Below, in pieces: positions 53,801 through 61,607 of a stretch of DNA of 64,000 nt. The position numbers and the translations under genes are program-made. The notes beneath the pieces are model-generated. The model saw only the letters and a list, made by a program, of their open reading frames with translations, was not told the DNA's origin and made no database searches. How positions within the stretch are numbered: the first letter of the stretch is position 1; each line of letters begins with the position of its first letter. The DNA comes from Zhihengliuella halotolerans. Lineage in GTDB: Bacteria; Actinomycetota; Actinomycetes; Actinomycetales; Micrococcaceae. Location: NCBI RefSeq assembly GCF_004217565.1, contig NZ_SHLA01000001.1:1-64000 (forward strand), given 5' to 3'.

Positions 53801-55754
53801 GCCAGAAAGGAAGCTTGCCGGGTTGGCCGAACGCGGGCGTGACGAGCACCCGGTCGTGCGTGATGTCCTCGATCCGCCAGCTCGTGGCGCCGAGGGCGAA
53901 GATGTCGCCGACCCGCGACTCGTAGACCATCTCCTCGTCGAGCTCGCCGACGCGGCGCCCGCCCGTCCGCGCGGCGCCCGGCCGTTCCTCCTCGGTGCCG
54001 ACGATGAAGACGCCGAACAGCCCGCGGTCGGGGATCGTGCCGCCGGAGGTCACAGCGAGGCGCTGGGCACCCGGGCGGCCGGTGAGCGTGCCCGCGTCGC
54101 GGTCCCAGACGATGCGCGGACGCAGCTCCGCGAACTCGTCGGACGGATACTTCCCGGCCAGCAGGTCGAGCGTCGCCTCGTACGCCGAGCGGGGCAGCGC
54201 CGCGAACGGGGCGGCCCGCCGGACGACGTCGTACCACTCCTCCGCGTCGATCTCGCCGAGTGCCGTGGCGGCCACGGTCTGCTGGGCGAGGATGTCGAGC
54301 GGGTTGGCGGGGATGCGCAGGGGCTCGATGCGTCCGGCGAGCATGCGTTCGACGGTGACTGCGGTCTCCAGCAGGTCGCCCCGGTGCTTGGGGAAGAAAT
54401 AGCCGGCGGAGGCCGCGCCGACCTGGTGGCCGGTGCGGCCGACGCGCTGCAGGCCCGAGGCGACCGAGTTGGGGGACTCGACCTGGATGACGAGGTCGAC
54501 GAGGCCCATGTCGATGCCGAGCTCGAGCGAGCTGGTCGCGACCACGCAGCGCAGCCGGCCGGACTTGAGCCCGTCCTCGATGTCGGCGCGCTGCTCCTTG
54601 GAGACGGAGCCGTGGTGGGCGCGGGCGAGCACGGGCTCGGCTCCGGAGGTCTGTCCCGCCTGGGCCATCATCTCGGCGGGAGTGCGCGTCGTCGGGGCGG
54701 ATCCCCGGGCCTGCTCGCGCACCGCGGCGAGGCCGTCGCCCCACTCCTCGTCATCGGTGGAGAGTTCGAGGCGCTCGCCGTGGATCTCGTTGAGCCGGCC
54801 GGTCAGGCGTTCGGCGAGGCGGCGGGAGTTGGCGAAGACGATCGTGGAACGGTTGGCCTCGATGTGGTCGACGATCTGCTCTTCGACGTGCGGCCAAATG
54901 CTTGCCTGCGGCTGCAGGCCGGAGGCCGGGCCCATGTCGTGGGCGCCGGCGGCCGCCGGCAGGTCCGTCATGTCCTCGACGGGAACGGACACCGTCAAGT
55001 CCCATTTCTTGCGGCTCTCCGGGGCGACGACGGTGACGGGACGGGACCCGCCGAGGAATCGGGCGACCTCGGTGTGCGGTTCGACCGTCGCGGAGAGCCC
55101 GATGCGCTGGGCCGGGGCCGGCAGCAGCGCGTCGAGCCGCTCGAGCGATACCGCGAGGTGGGCGCCGCGCTTGGTCCCCGCGACGGCGTGCACCTCGTCG
55201 AGGATCACGGTGTCGACGCCGGCGAGCGACTCCCGGGCCCGACTCGTCAGCATGAGAAAGAGGGATTCGGGGGTGGTGATGAGGATGTCCGGCGGGTTCG
55301 TCTGGAGCTTCCGCCGCTCGTTGGCAGGGGTGTCGCCGGAGCGGACGCCGACCCGGATCTCAGGTGCGGTTTCGCCGAGGCGGGCCGCGGTCTGCGTGAT
55401 GCCGATGAGCGGGCTGCGCAGGTTGCGCTCGACGTCGACGCCGAGAGCCTTGAGCGGGGAGATGTAGAGGACGCGGGTCGAACGCTTGCGCTCGGCCTTC
55501 GCGGCGAGGCCGGGCAGTGCCGGTTCACTGCTGCCGTTACCGTCGCGGACGAGGGAGTCGAGGGCCCAGAGGAACGCGGACAGCGTCTTCCCGGACCCGG
55601 TGGGGGCGACGACGAGTGCGTTCTCACCCCGGGAGACCGCGTCCCAGGCCCCGACCTGGGCGTCGGTCGGCGCAGCGAAGGCGCCCGTGAACCATTCTCT
55701 GGTCGCGGGCGTGAAGCGGTCCAGGACCGCCGTCTGCGCTACTGAATCCGATAT
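50823..55754 (-). CDS. lhr: Lhr-family ATP-dependent helicase, likely with ATA start
   Basis: 1643 aa when read from ATA at 55754. Motif I APTGSGKT with K56, motif II DEVH (186-189), motif III SAT, and motif VI QRVGRTGH. The Lhr-core winged-helix domain follows, and a long C-terminal extension reaches position 50823. No ATG, GTG or TTG exists between the upstream in-frame stop (55782-55784) and motif I, although the coding frame continues through the expected N-terminus. The only well-placed candidate is ATA, six bases after GGAGGT (55761-55766). A CTG at 55724 has no SD. The start overlaps the end of the upstream lipoprotein gene by 16 bp. Role: 3'-to-5' DNA/RNA helicase in DNA repair. Confidence 0.88.
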   Translation of the reverse strand: MSDSVAQTAVLDRFTPATREWFTGAFAAPTDAQVGAWDAVSRGENALVVAPTGSGKTLSAFLWALDSLVRDGNGSSEPALPGLAAKAERKRSTRVLYISPLKALGVDVERNLRSPLIGITQTAARLGETAPEIRVGVRSGDTPANERRKLQTNPPDILITTPESLFLMLTSRARESLAGVDTVILDEVHAVAGTKRGAHLAVSLERLDALLPAPAQRIGLSATVEPHTEVARFLGGSRPVTVVAPESRKKWDLTVSVPVEDMTDLPAAAGAHDMGPASGLQPQASIWPHVEEQIVDHIEANRSTIVFANSRRLAERLTGRLNEIHGERLELSTDDEEWGDGLAAVREQARGSAPTTRTPAEMMAQAGQTSGAEPVLARAHHGSVSKEQRADIEDGLKSGRLRCVVATSSLELGIDMGLVDLVIQVESPNSVASGLQRVGRTGHQVGAASAGYFFPKHRGDLLETAVTVERMLAGRIEPLRIPANPLDILAQQTVAATALGEIDAEEWYDVVRRAAPFAALPRSAYEATLDLLAGKYPSDEFAELRPRIVWDRDAGTLTGRPGAQRLAVTSGGTIPDRGLFGVFIVGTEEERPGAARTGGRRVGELDEEMVYESRVGDIFALGATSWRIEDITHDRVLVTPAFGQPGKLPFWHGDGPGRPVELGHAVGAFRREVAALDEDDAAARLASAGLDAWAVANLRGYLAAQQEATGALPTDRALVVERFQDELGDWRVVLHSPFGMPVHAPWALAVGARLRERYGLDGSAMAADDGIVLRVPMMEDEPPGAELFDFEPDELAEIVTREVGGSALFASRFRECAARALLLPRQNPSKRSPLWQQRQRSAQLLDVAKKFPTFPIILETARECLQDVYDLDALSAIASAVQSRSISVLETTTRSPSPFAQSLLFGYVAQFLYEGDSPLAERRAAALSLDPTLLGDLLGRTELRELLDADVIIRTAAELQRTADGYRLRADTDERGVEAVADLLRLLGPLDAGQLAERLEPPGTPAEQVNRWAQELVRSVRALKVQLSGREVYAAIEDAARLRDALGVALPIGVPLAFVEPVDDPLSDLVGRYARTHGPFTAQEAAIALGLGVGVVRVALQRLAQDGRVSDGAFRPPELLAAEHHTPAGHDGLDADSAGLEWCEREVLRRIRRRSLAALRAEVEPVPGDAYARFLPEWQFIGDGASTAPALRGIDGVATVLEQLAGYPAPASAWESHILPSRVADYRPGYLDELLSAGEVLATGAGALAGTDGWVAFHPAATAELTLPVSDAEPETSAVQAQLLHTLTGGGAYFFRQLAEAAPDVPQGELVEALWELFFAGRVTNDTFAPVRGLLDGGKTAHRRRASTPRARLGRPTRLSLRSGLRNRLSEPADSGLRPGANPADALASTTGVLTPAQAAKATGRWSLVPRAEADPTIRTHATAELLLDRYGVLTRGPVMSEDVAGGFALVYKVLARLEESGRVRRGYFIEHLGAAQFALSATIDRLRTHASGHDDAATHRSDRRRAVALAATDPANPYGAALPWPEPPESGAATAEASAADPAASGRGRHRPGRKAGAVVVLVDGELTLYLERGGKTMLSFSTDPAALDAAATALVGALKLARIEKLGIERVGGQPIGGTALADALRAAGFYAAPNGVRFRA

Positions 55755-56284
55755 GGCCCGACCTCCAGCAATTCCTGGTCCTCAGATGCGCAGGCCTTCC
55801 AGCCGTCGCCGCCCAGCTCCATCAGGGAGTACTCCGCATCGTCGGGGAAACGGTGGCCCAAGTAGACGGGCACGACCGGGTCGCACGACTCCGCCTCGAC
55901 GTCGTCCGCGGCCCTCATGCTGAGCTCAATACTCACGCGCTGGTCTGATTCGACGGTTGCGGCCACCAGGCCGGCATCGCCGTTGAACGCAGACGGGCTG
56001 CCGATCACGGCCTCGTCCGCGTCGAGGAAGGCGAACTCGGCGAGTTCGGAGAGGTGGCACTCAGCCGTCGCCGGCCCGAAATCGAACCGGCGAGGGGAGT
56101 CGGGGGCATCGTCGATGGGCTCACCGAACTCGATGGGCAGCGACTCCGCGGTGCAACCGGGAGACCCGGACGGGGTGTCCCGGTCGGGTCCGTCGGCGGA
56201 GGAGGAATCGGGCCCCGCGCACGACGCAAGGAGGAGCGCCGCGGCGGCCGCGGCGGCGAGCGTGACCAGCTGGCGAATCTTCAC
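55739..56284 (-). CDS. Putative lipoprotein, unknown function
   Basis: 181 aa, GTG start with SD GGAGGAAA. Lipobox LLASC (lipid on the Cys near residue 22) after a short Ala/Leu-rich signal. The mature part is Asp/Ser-rich with four Cys that may pair. No enzyme motif. It overlaps the start of Lhr by 16 bp and may couple its translation. Confidence 0.78.
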   Translation of the reverse strand: MKIRQLVTLAAAAAAALLLASCAGPDSSSADGPDRDTPSGSPGCTAESLPIEFGEPIDDAPDSPRRFDFGPATAECHLSELAEFAFLDADEAVIGSPSAFNGDAGLVAATVESDQRVSIELSMRAADDVEAESCDPVVPVYLGHRFPDDAEYSLMELGGDGWKACASEDQELLEVGPYRIQ

Positions 56285-56323
56285 GGTTTTCCTCCAGACA
56301 TCCTACTCACAACCTACCCGAAG

Positions 56324-56782
56324 TCACGTGTGGTGGTACGGGCGGCCTCCGGAAATCTCCTGCGCGCGATAGAGCTGCTCGGCCAGAATCAGCCGGACCA
56401 GCTGGTGCGGGAACACCAGTTTCGAGAGGCTCCAGACGAAGTCGGCCCGCTGGTGCACGGAGTCGGCCACTCCGTACGCGCCGCCGATGATGACGGTGAC
56501 CGGCTTGGAGATGTCGAACTGCCGCTGCAATCTGGCGGCGAGGTCCGGCGAGTCGATGTTCCGGCCCCGCTCGTCGAGCAGCACGACATGGTCCTGGGCC
56601 CCGATCTTGGCGAGCAGCCGCTCACTCTCCTCGGAACGGGCGGCATCCGCCTCGCGCGACGAGTGCGGCAGCAACTGCCACGTGACGTCGTACGGCTTCT
56701 TCATGCGCTTGGCGTAGCGGTCGATCCCCTCGCTCACCCACGACTCGTGCTTCTTCCCGATGGCCAGAACCCGAATTCCCAT
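56324..56782 (-). CDS. rlmH: 23S rRNA (pseudouridine1915-N3)-methyltransferase
   Basis: 152 aa, typical RlmH length. SPOUT fold with LLDERGRNIDS, VIIGGAYGVADSVHQRAD (SAM-binding knot) and a C-terminal FPHQLVRLILAEQLYRAQEI ending GGRPYHH. It methylates pseudouridine 1915 in helix 69 of 23S rRNA. SD GAGAGGATGGGG. No convincing terminator to the BCCT gene upstream. Confidence 0.96.
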   Translation of the reverse strand: MGIRVLAIGKKHESWVSEGIDRYAKRMKKPYDVTWQLLPHSSREADAARSEESERLLAKIGAQDHVVLLDERGRNIDSPDLAARLQRQFDISKPVTVIIGGAYGVADSVHQRADFVWSLSKLVFPHQLVRLILAEQLYRAQEISGGRPYHHT

Positions 56783-56837
56783 GTCCCCATCCTCTCAAGA
56801 GACAGCCTGTCAGTCGGGCCCCGCGAATTAGCCGCCC

Positions 56838-58775
56838 TCAGCGAGCGGGCTGCTGGTCGCCGTCGTGATCCACATCGACGGGAGAGCGCGGGCTCCGCTC
56901 CGTGTCCACCGCGTCCACGGCACGGATGGCGCCCGTCTCCGGGGTCCAGCCGTCGGCGTATTCGCCGGACTCGTAGTCGTAGTCGACGGGATTGCCGTCT
57001 TCGTCGTAGCGCTGATACCACTGGGTGACCTCGTCGGCACTCGAGTCGAACGCGGCGCCGGCACCCTCGCCCTCCGCGGCCTTCTCGACGGAGAGGGCGA
57101 AGTCGTCACCGTGTTCGTCGATGCCGGAGCGCACCGCGTTCTCGAGCGCGGTCTGCGCGTATTCGGTGCGGATGACCGCCGGGTCGGTCTGCAGGTCCTT
57201 GAAGAACGCGGCGATCATGAACAGGAGGATGACCGCGAAGGGCAGCGCCGAGACGATGATGAGGTTCTGCAGGCCGGAGAGGGCCTCGTTGCCGCCGATC
57301 AGGAGCATGACGACGGCGATGCCCATCATCGCCAGTCCCCAGAAGATGGTGACCTTCTTATCCGGATCCGGATTGCCGCGCTGAGAGAGCGTGCCCATCA
57401 CCAGCGAGGCGGAGTCGGCGGAGGTGACGAAGAAGACCGCCAGGCAGAACATGGCGATGAACGGGGTGATCGAGCCCAGCGGCAGGGCGTGCAGCACCTC
57501 GAACAGGAGGTCCTGCGGCGACGTCTCCGCCGTGATCGATTCGTTGCCGTTGGCGCGCATCCACAGCGTTGTGCCGCCGAACGTGCCGAACGCGAGGACG
57601 CACACCATGAAGGGGACGGCCAGCGTGGCGAAGATGTACTGCTTGAGCGTGCGGCCGCGGGAGATCCTGGCGAGGAAGATGCCGACGAACGGCGCCCAGG
57701 AAGCCCACCAGGCCCAGTAGAAGACGGTCCACGCCTCGGAGAACGCCGCCGCTTCTTCGCCCCACGACGCGCTGCGCGTCATCATCTCGAAGAAGTCGCC
57801 GAAGTACTCGAACGTCGCCGAGGGTAGGAAGTTCAGCAGGAACAGGGTCGGGCCAGCCACGAAGATGAAGACGGCGAGTCCGAAGGCCGCGGTCATGTTG
57901 ATGTTCGAGAGCCAGCGGATGCCGCGGCCGACACCGGAGACGGCGGAGAGGATGAACCCGATCGTGAGCACCATGATGATCGCGATCAGGGCGGAGTTGC
58001 CGATGTCCCCGATCCCGGAGACGATCTCGACGCCGCGGCCGATCTGCAAGGTGCCGATGCCGAGCGACGCCGCGGTCCCGAACAGCGTCGCCACGATGGC
58101 CAGCATGTCGATGGTCTTGCCCTGCCAGCCGTTGACGCGGTCCTTACCGAAGATCGGCGTGAAGATCGAACTCATCAACGGCACGCGGCCGCGGCGGTAG
58201 GCGCCGTAGGCGACGGCGGCGCCGACGAGCGAGTAGAGGGCCCAGGCATGGAAACCCCAGTGGTACAGCGTCTGGGCCATGGCCTTGTGCATGGCTTCGA
58301 TCGTTTCGGGATCGGCGGCGCCGGGCGCCGGATTCATGTAGTAGTAGAGGGGTTCGTAGGGCCCGAAGAAGAAGATGCCGATCCCGACGCCGGCGGAGAA
58401 CATCATCGTGATCCACGAGAACGTCTTGAACTCGGGTTTCTCACCGTCGCGCCCGAGGGGGATCCGACCGTACTTGCTCAGCCCCAGGTAGATGAGGAAG
58501 GCGAGGACGACCGCGACCAGGATGTTGAAGAGCCAGCCGGTGTTGGAGACGACCCACGTCAGCGCGACACCGGAGACCGCGGTCAGCGACTCCGTGCTGG
58601 TGACTCCCCAGATGATGAATCCGACGATCAGTGCGGCCGCGATGCCGAAGACGAGGCGGTCTGTGCCGTAGCGGACCCGCTGTTCGTCGACGGCGATGCC
58701 GGGGACGAGTCCGGGGTGGGTGTCGTGCGGGTAGTCGGTGTCGACGGGCGTGCTGGTGGGCCGTGGTGCGTCCAC
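56838..58775 (-). CDS. BCCT-family betaine/carnitine/choline transporter
   Basis: 645 aa, GTG start with GGAGGAA five bases upstream. Twelve hydrophobic segments. Family signatures: GVGIGIFFFGPYEP (about 128-141) in TM3 and the WASWAPFVGIFLARISRGR segment (about 339-358), the aromatic betaine-binding box. A long acidic C-terminal tail (about 545-645) of Asp/Glu/Tyr-rich sequence may act in osmosensing as in BetP. It imports a trimethylammonium solute; Na+ coupling is likely from the GxGIG motif. Osmotic stress or catabolic role cannot be separated. Confidence 0.93.
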   Translation of the reverse strand: MDAPRPTSTPVDTDYPHDTHPGLVPGIAVDEQRVRYGTDRLVFGIAAALIVGFIIWGVTSTESLTAVSGVALTWVVSNTGWLFNILVAVVLAFLIYLGLSKYGRIPLGRDGEKPEFKTFSWITMMFSAGVGIGIFFFGPYEPLYYYMNPAPGAADPETIEAMHKAMAQTLYHWGFHAWALYSLVGAAVAYGAYRRGRVPLMSSIFTPIFGKDRVNGWQGKTIDMLAIVATLFGTAASLGIGTLQIGRGVEIVSGIGDIGNSALIAIIMVLTIGFILSAVSGVGRGIRWLSNINMTAAFGLAVFIFVAGPTLFLLNFLPSATFEYFGDFFEMMTRSASWGEEAAAFSEAWTVFYWAWWASWAPFVGIFLARISRGRTLKQYIFATLAVPFMVCVLAFGTFGGTTLWMRANGNESITAETSPQDLLFEVLHALPLGSITPFIAMFCLAVFFVTSADSASLVMGTLSQRGNPDPDKKVTIFWGLAMMGIAVVMLLIGGNEALSGLQNLIIVSALPFAVILLFMIAAFFKDLQTDPAVIRTEYAQTALENAVRSGIDEHGDDFALSVEKAAEGEGAGAAFDSSADEVTQWYQRYDEDGNPVDYDYESGEYADGWTPETGAIRAVDAVDTERSPRSPVDVDHDGDQQPAR

Positions 58776-58962
58776 GGTTCCTCCTCGGTAGGCGAACAGG
58801 TCAGTCCGGGGAGGCGGTATTCATGCACTGTCCGGAGCTCTGCGGCTCTGGTTCAGCCGAGGCGCGCGGGCGCGCCGCCGACAACCCCGCCGGACAAGAC
58901 GAACAACCTACGGATGACGTGCATCACATGTCAACCTGAGTTGGTTGCACGTGGCGACGAAA

Positions 58963-59967
58963 CTAGCGTTCGGACGGCGCGGCCGTCGTGCTCCTGACGA
59001 CGAGTTCGGGTGCGACCCAAGTGTGCGAATGCCGATGCGTCGGATGGTCGATTTCTCCGGCGAGCCAACGCACGATCTCACTGCCTTGATCAGCGGGGCG
59101 CTGGCGCAGAGTCGTCAGGCCGAAGGGGCCGGCCAGGAGCTGGTCGTCAGTCCCCACCACCGACACGTCGCCTGGAACATCGAGGCCGGTGTCTCGCGCT
59201 GCGAGGACGAGACCAAGTGCGATGTCGTCCGTGGCGGCGTAGAGCGCACGGGGATGGCGTGCGGTGGCGAAAATTTCACGGCCAGCGGCGTAGGCCGAGG
59301 TGAAATCGGGGTCCAGACGCAGTTCTCGAGGGCGGGCGAGGCCGGCGGCGGCCAAGGCGGCGGCATAGCCGCGTAGGCGCGCGTCCTCGGCCGCGTAGAG
59401 CGAACGGTCTGTTGTGCGCCGCCCCCCGACGAAGTGGATCTGCCGATGTCCGAGCCCGATGAGGTGTTCTGTTGCGATCCGGCCGGCGGCGACGTCGTCC
59501 AGACACCATGTCCGAATGCCGTCCGTCGCTTCGCCGACTCCGGCGACGGGCATTCGCATCTCGCGCAACTGCTCGATCTCGTCAGCCGTTAGCGCGAAAT
59601 TCCCCGAAACTACCGCATCCACGTGTTTGCGCCGCTGAAAGTGATCGAACGCTCTCCGGCGGCGGGTACCCAGTTCTCCCAGGTTGTAGAGGACGACGTC
59701 GTAGTCGAGTTCGAGGGCGGCTTCAGCGATGCCGTCGAGCAACGTGCCCGTGAACCACGTGTTGCAGGCTGGGACGATCGCCGCGATCATTCCGGATTTT
59801 CCTGTCGCGAGGCTGACTGCTGCCGGCGATGCCACATAGTCGAGTTCCCGGGCGACAGCCAGTACGCGTTCGCGAGTTCCGCTGGCTACCAGGTGCCCGG
59901 CGAGTGCGCGCGACGCTGTGGACTTGGAGACGCCCGCGGCGCGAGCGACGTCGGCCAGGGTCGCCAT
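58963..59967 (-). CDS. LacI-family transcriptional regulator
   Basis: 334 aa. HTH at the extreme N-terminus (ATLADVARAAGVSKSTASRALAG) and hinge helix (AVSLATGKSG), then a periplasmic-binding-like effector domain (about 60-320) with the core SVVGTDDQLLAGPFGLTT. SD GAGGAGG. Divergent from a sugar ABC operon; two candidate sites in the 203-bp region are its targets. The effector is presumably the transported sugar. Confidence 0.92.
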   Translation of the reverse strand: MATLADVARAAGVSKSTASRALAGHLVASGTRERVLAVARELDYVASPAAVSLATGKSGMIAAIVPACNTWFTGTLLDGIAEAALELDYDVVLYNLGELGTRRRRAFDHFQRRKHVDAVVSGNFALTADEIEQLREMRMPVAGVGEATDGIRTWCLDDVAAGRIATEHLIGLGHRQIHFVGGRRTTDRSLYAAEDARLRGYAAALAAAGLARPRELRLDPDFTSAYAAGREIFATARHPRALYAATDDIALGLVLAARDTGLDVPGDVSVVGTDDQLLAGPFGLTTLRQRPADQGSEIVRWLAGEIDHPTHRHSHTWVAPELVVRSTTAAPSER

Positions 59968-59996
59968 CGGCGCGGTCCTCCTCGAAGCAGCAGTTG

Positions 59997-60019
59997 TTCA
60001 GGGTGAGTCTAACCCTGAA
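59997..60019. promoter_or_regulatory. Dyad near the lacI gene
   Basis: TTCAGGGT-N7-ACCCTGAA, perfect 8-bp arms, 30 bp upstream of the lacI start. The spacer contains TAGACT on the minus strand, a possible -10, so the site may mediate autoregulation. It differs from the operator at 60099. Confidence 0.45.
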
Positions 60020-60062
60020 GGAACTGGGCGTAGACGTTTGGTATCAGTTCCACAACGGGACT

Positions 60063-60091
60063 TGGAAGCGGGTGTGATGTGCGTTACGGTT
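60063..60091 (+). promoter_or_regulatory. Promoter of sugar ABC operon
   Basis: TTGGAA, 17-bp spacer, TACGGT. The operator starts eight bases after the -10, overlapping the expected transcription start. Confidence 0.55.
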
Positions 60092-60098
60092 CACGGAT

Positions 60099-60112
60099 GG
60101 AACCGGTTGCGG
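60099..60112. promoter_or_regulatory. LacI-type operator
   Basis: TGGAACCGGTTGCG with palindromic core AACCGGTT, CG-centred as in LacI/GalR sites. A second element CGGTTC-N7-GAACCG (60088-60106) overlaps it. Position at +1 would block transcription. Confidence 0.55.
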
Positions 60113-60170
60113 TCGCGCGGCACGGGATCATCATCAGCACTTTCAGGAGACGAAAAAAGGGGAACACGTC

Positions 60171-61511
60171 GTGGGAAATTCGCAGCGTCGCTTCACCACC
60201 GGACTGGGCATCGTGGGCGTCAGCGTCCTCGCCTTGACGGGGTGTGTGGGAGACATGGAAGAGCAGGGTGGCGACGAAGCCGACTGCAGCGTCTATGAGG
60301 AGTACGGCACCTTCGAAGGTGCCGAAGTCAGCGTCTTCGGTTCGATTCTCGATCTCGAGGCGGACCTGCTGAATGAGTCGTGGGCCGACTTCGAAGAGTG
60401 CACCGGGATCAGCATCGCCTACGAAGGCACCAGCGAATTCGAAGAGCAGGTCAACGTTCGCGCTCAGGGCGGAAACGCTCCGGACCTGGCGTTCTTCCCG
60501 CAGCCCGGCCTGCTTTCCGCGCTGGTGGAACAAGGGCACGTCATTCCCGCTGCTGAGTCAGTTGAAGCCAACGCCGACGAGTTCTGGAGCGAGGACTGGA
60601 AGACCTACGGCACGGTTGACGGCGAGTTTTACGCCGCCCCTCTGATGGCAAGCATCAAGGGCTATGTCTGGTATTCGCCGTCGTTCTTCACGGAGAACGG
60701 CTACGAGGCGCCAACCACGCTGGATGAGATGGACGAGCTGACCGCCCAGATCGCAGCTGATGGAACAACGCCGTGGTGCGTTGGCTTCGGTTCGGGATCA
60801 GCCACGGGGTGGCCTGGCACCGACTGGTTGGAGGACTACGTCCTGCGTTTGCACGGCCCTGAAGTCTACGATCAGTGGGTCAACCACGAGATCCCGTTCA
60901 ACGATCCGCAAATTGTGGAAGCGATGGATCGGGTGGGGGACATCATCAAGAATCCCGACTACGTCAACGGCGGATTCGGTGACATCAGCACCATCACCAG
61001 CACCGACTTCGGCGATGCCGGGTTGCCGATTCTGGACGGCGAGTGCGCGCTTCACCACCAGGCATCTTTCTACGCGGGCTTCTGGCCCGAGGGAACCACT
61101 ATCGCCGAAGACGGAGATGTCTACGCGTTCTTGACCCCGCAGGAATCTGCTGACGGAGAGCTGGCCGTCACGGGCGGCGGCGAATTCGTGGGCGCGTTCC
61201 GCGAGTCGGAAGAGATCACCGCGGTGCAGACGTTCCTGGCAACAGACACCTGGGCCAATAACCGCGTCAGCCTCGGTGGAGTTGTCAGCGCCAACAACGG
61301 TGTTGACCCCGCCAACGCCGAGGAGTCCGGGCAGCTGCTCGTCGACGCGATCGCTCTGCTGCAGAACCCTGACACGACCTTCAGGTTCGACGGGTCGGAC
61401 CTGATGCCCGGTGCCGTGGGTGCCAACAGCTTCTGGAGTGCTCTGGTCGACTGGGTCTCCGGCGACGATACGGAAACTGTCCTGAAACGCGTCGAGGACA
61501 ACTGGAACTAA
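60171..61511 (+). CDS. Sugar ABC transporter, substrate-binding lipoprotein
   Basis: 446 aa, GTG start with SD AAGGGG. Lipobox LTGC (lipid Cys near residue 24). Class-D sugar-binding protein (UgpB/MalE/AglE type) with DLEADLLNESWADFEECTG, NAPDLAFFPQPGLL and WPGTDWLEDYVL. The arrangement of permeases and LacI neighbour suggests alpha-glucoside-like sugars, but the ligand is inference. A hairpin after the gene probably raises its level relative to the permeases. Confidence 0.9.
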   Translation: MGNSQRRFTTGLGIVGVSVLALTGCVGDMEEQGGDEADCSVYEEYGTFEGAEVSVFGSILDLEADLLNESWADFEECTGISIAYEGTSEFEEQVNVRAQGGNAPDLAFFPQPGLLSALVEQGHVIPAAESVEANADEFWSEDWKTYGTVDGEFYAAPLMASIKGYVWYSPSFFTENGYEAPTTLDEMDELTAQIAADGTTPWCVGFGSGSATGWPGTDWLEDYVLRLHGPEVYDQWVNHEIPFNDPQIVEAMDRVGDIIKNPDYVNGGFGDISTITSTDFGDAGLPILDGECALHHQASFYAGFWPEGTTIAEDGDVYAFLTPQESADGELAVTGGGEFVGAFRESEEITAVQTFLATDTWANNRVSLGGVVSANNGVDPANAEESGQLLVDAIALLQNPDTTFRFDGSDLMPGAVGANSFWSALVDWVSGDDTETVLKRVEDNWN

Positions 61512-61523
61512 CCCGCGGCGTGT

Positions 61524-61554
61524 GGCGGGTGGGGCTGGCAAAGCCCCACCCGCC
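61524..61554 (+). terminator. Attenuating terminator after the binding-protein gene
   Basis: Perfect 13-bp stem (61524-61536 with 61542-61554), 5-nt loop, followed by TCGTCTTTC. Lies between the binding protein and permease 1; partial termination would allow more binding protein than permease. Confidence 0.75.
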
Positions 61555-61607
61555 TCGTCTTTCACGCCCTGCCGTCACCGGTCGGGGCGATGGACTCTGG
61601 AGACAAC

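Noticed and set aside
52365-55745. Open frame of about 1126 codons on the plus strand opposite Lhr
   Set aside because: Antisense shadow of the Lhr gene; repetitive Gly/Arg/Glu composition, no domain, no SD.
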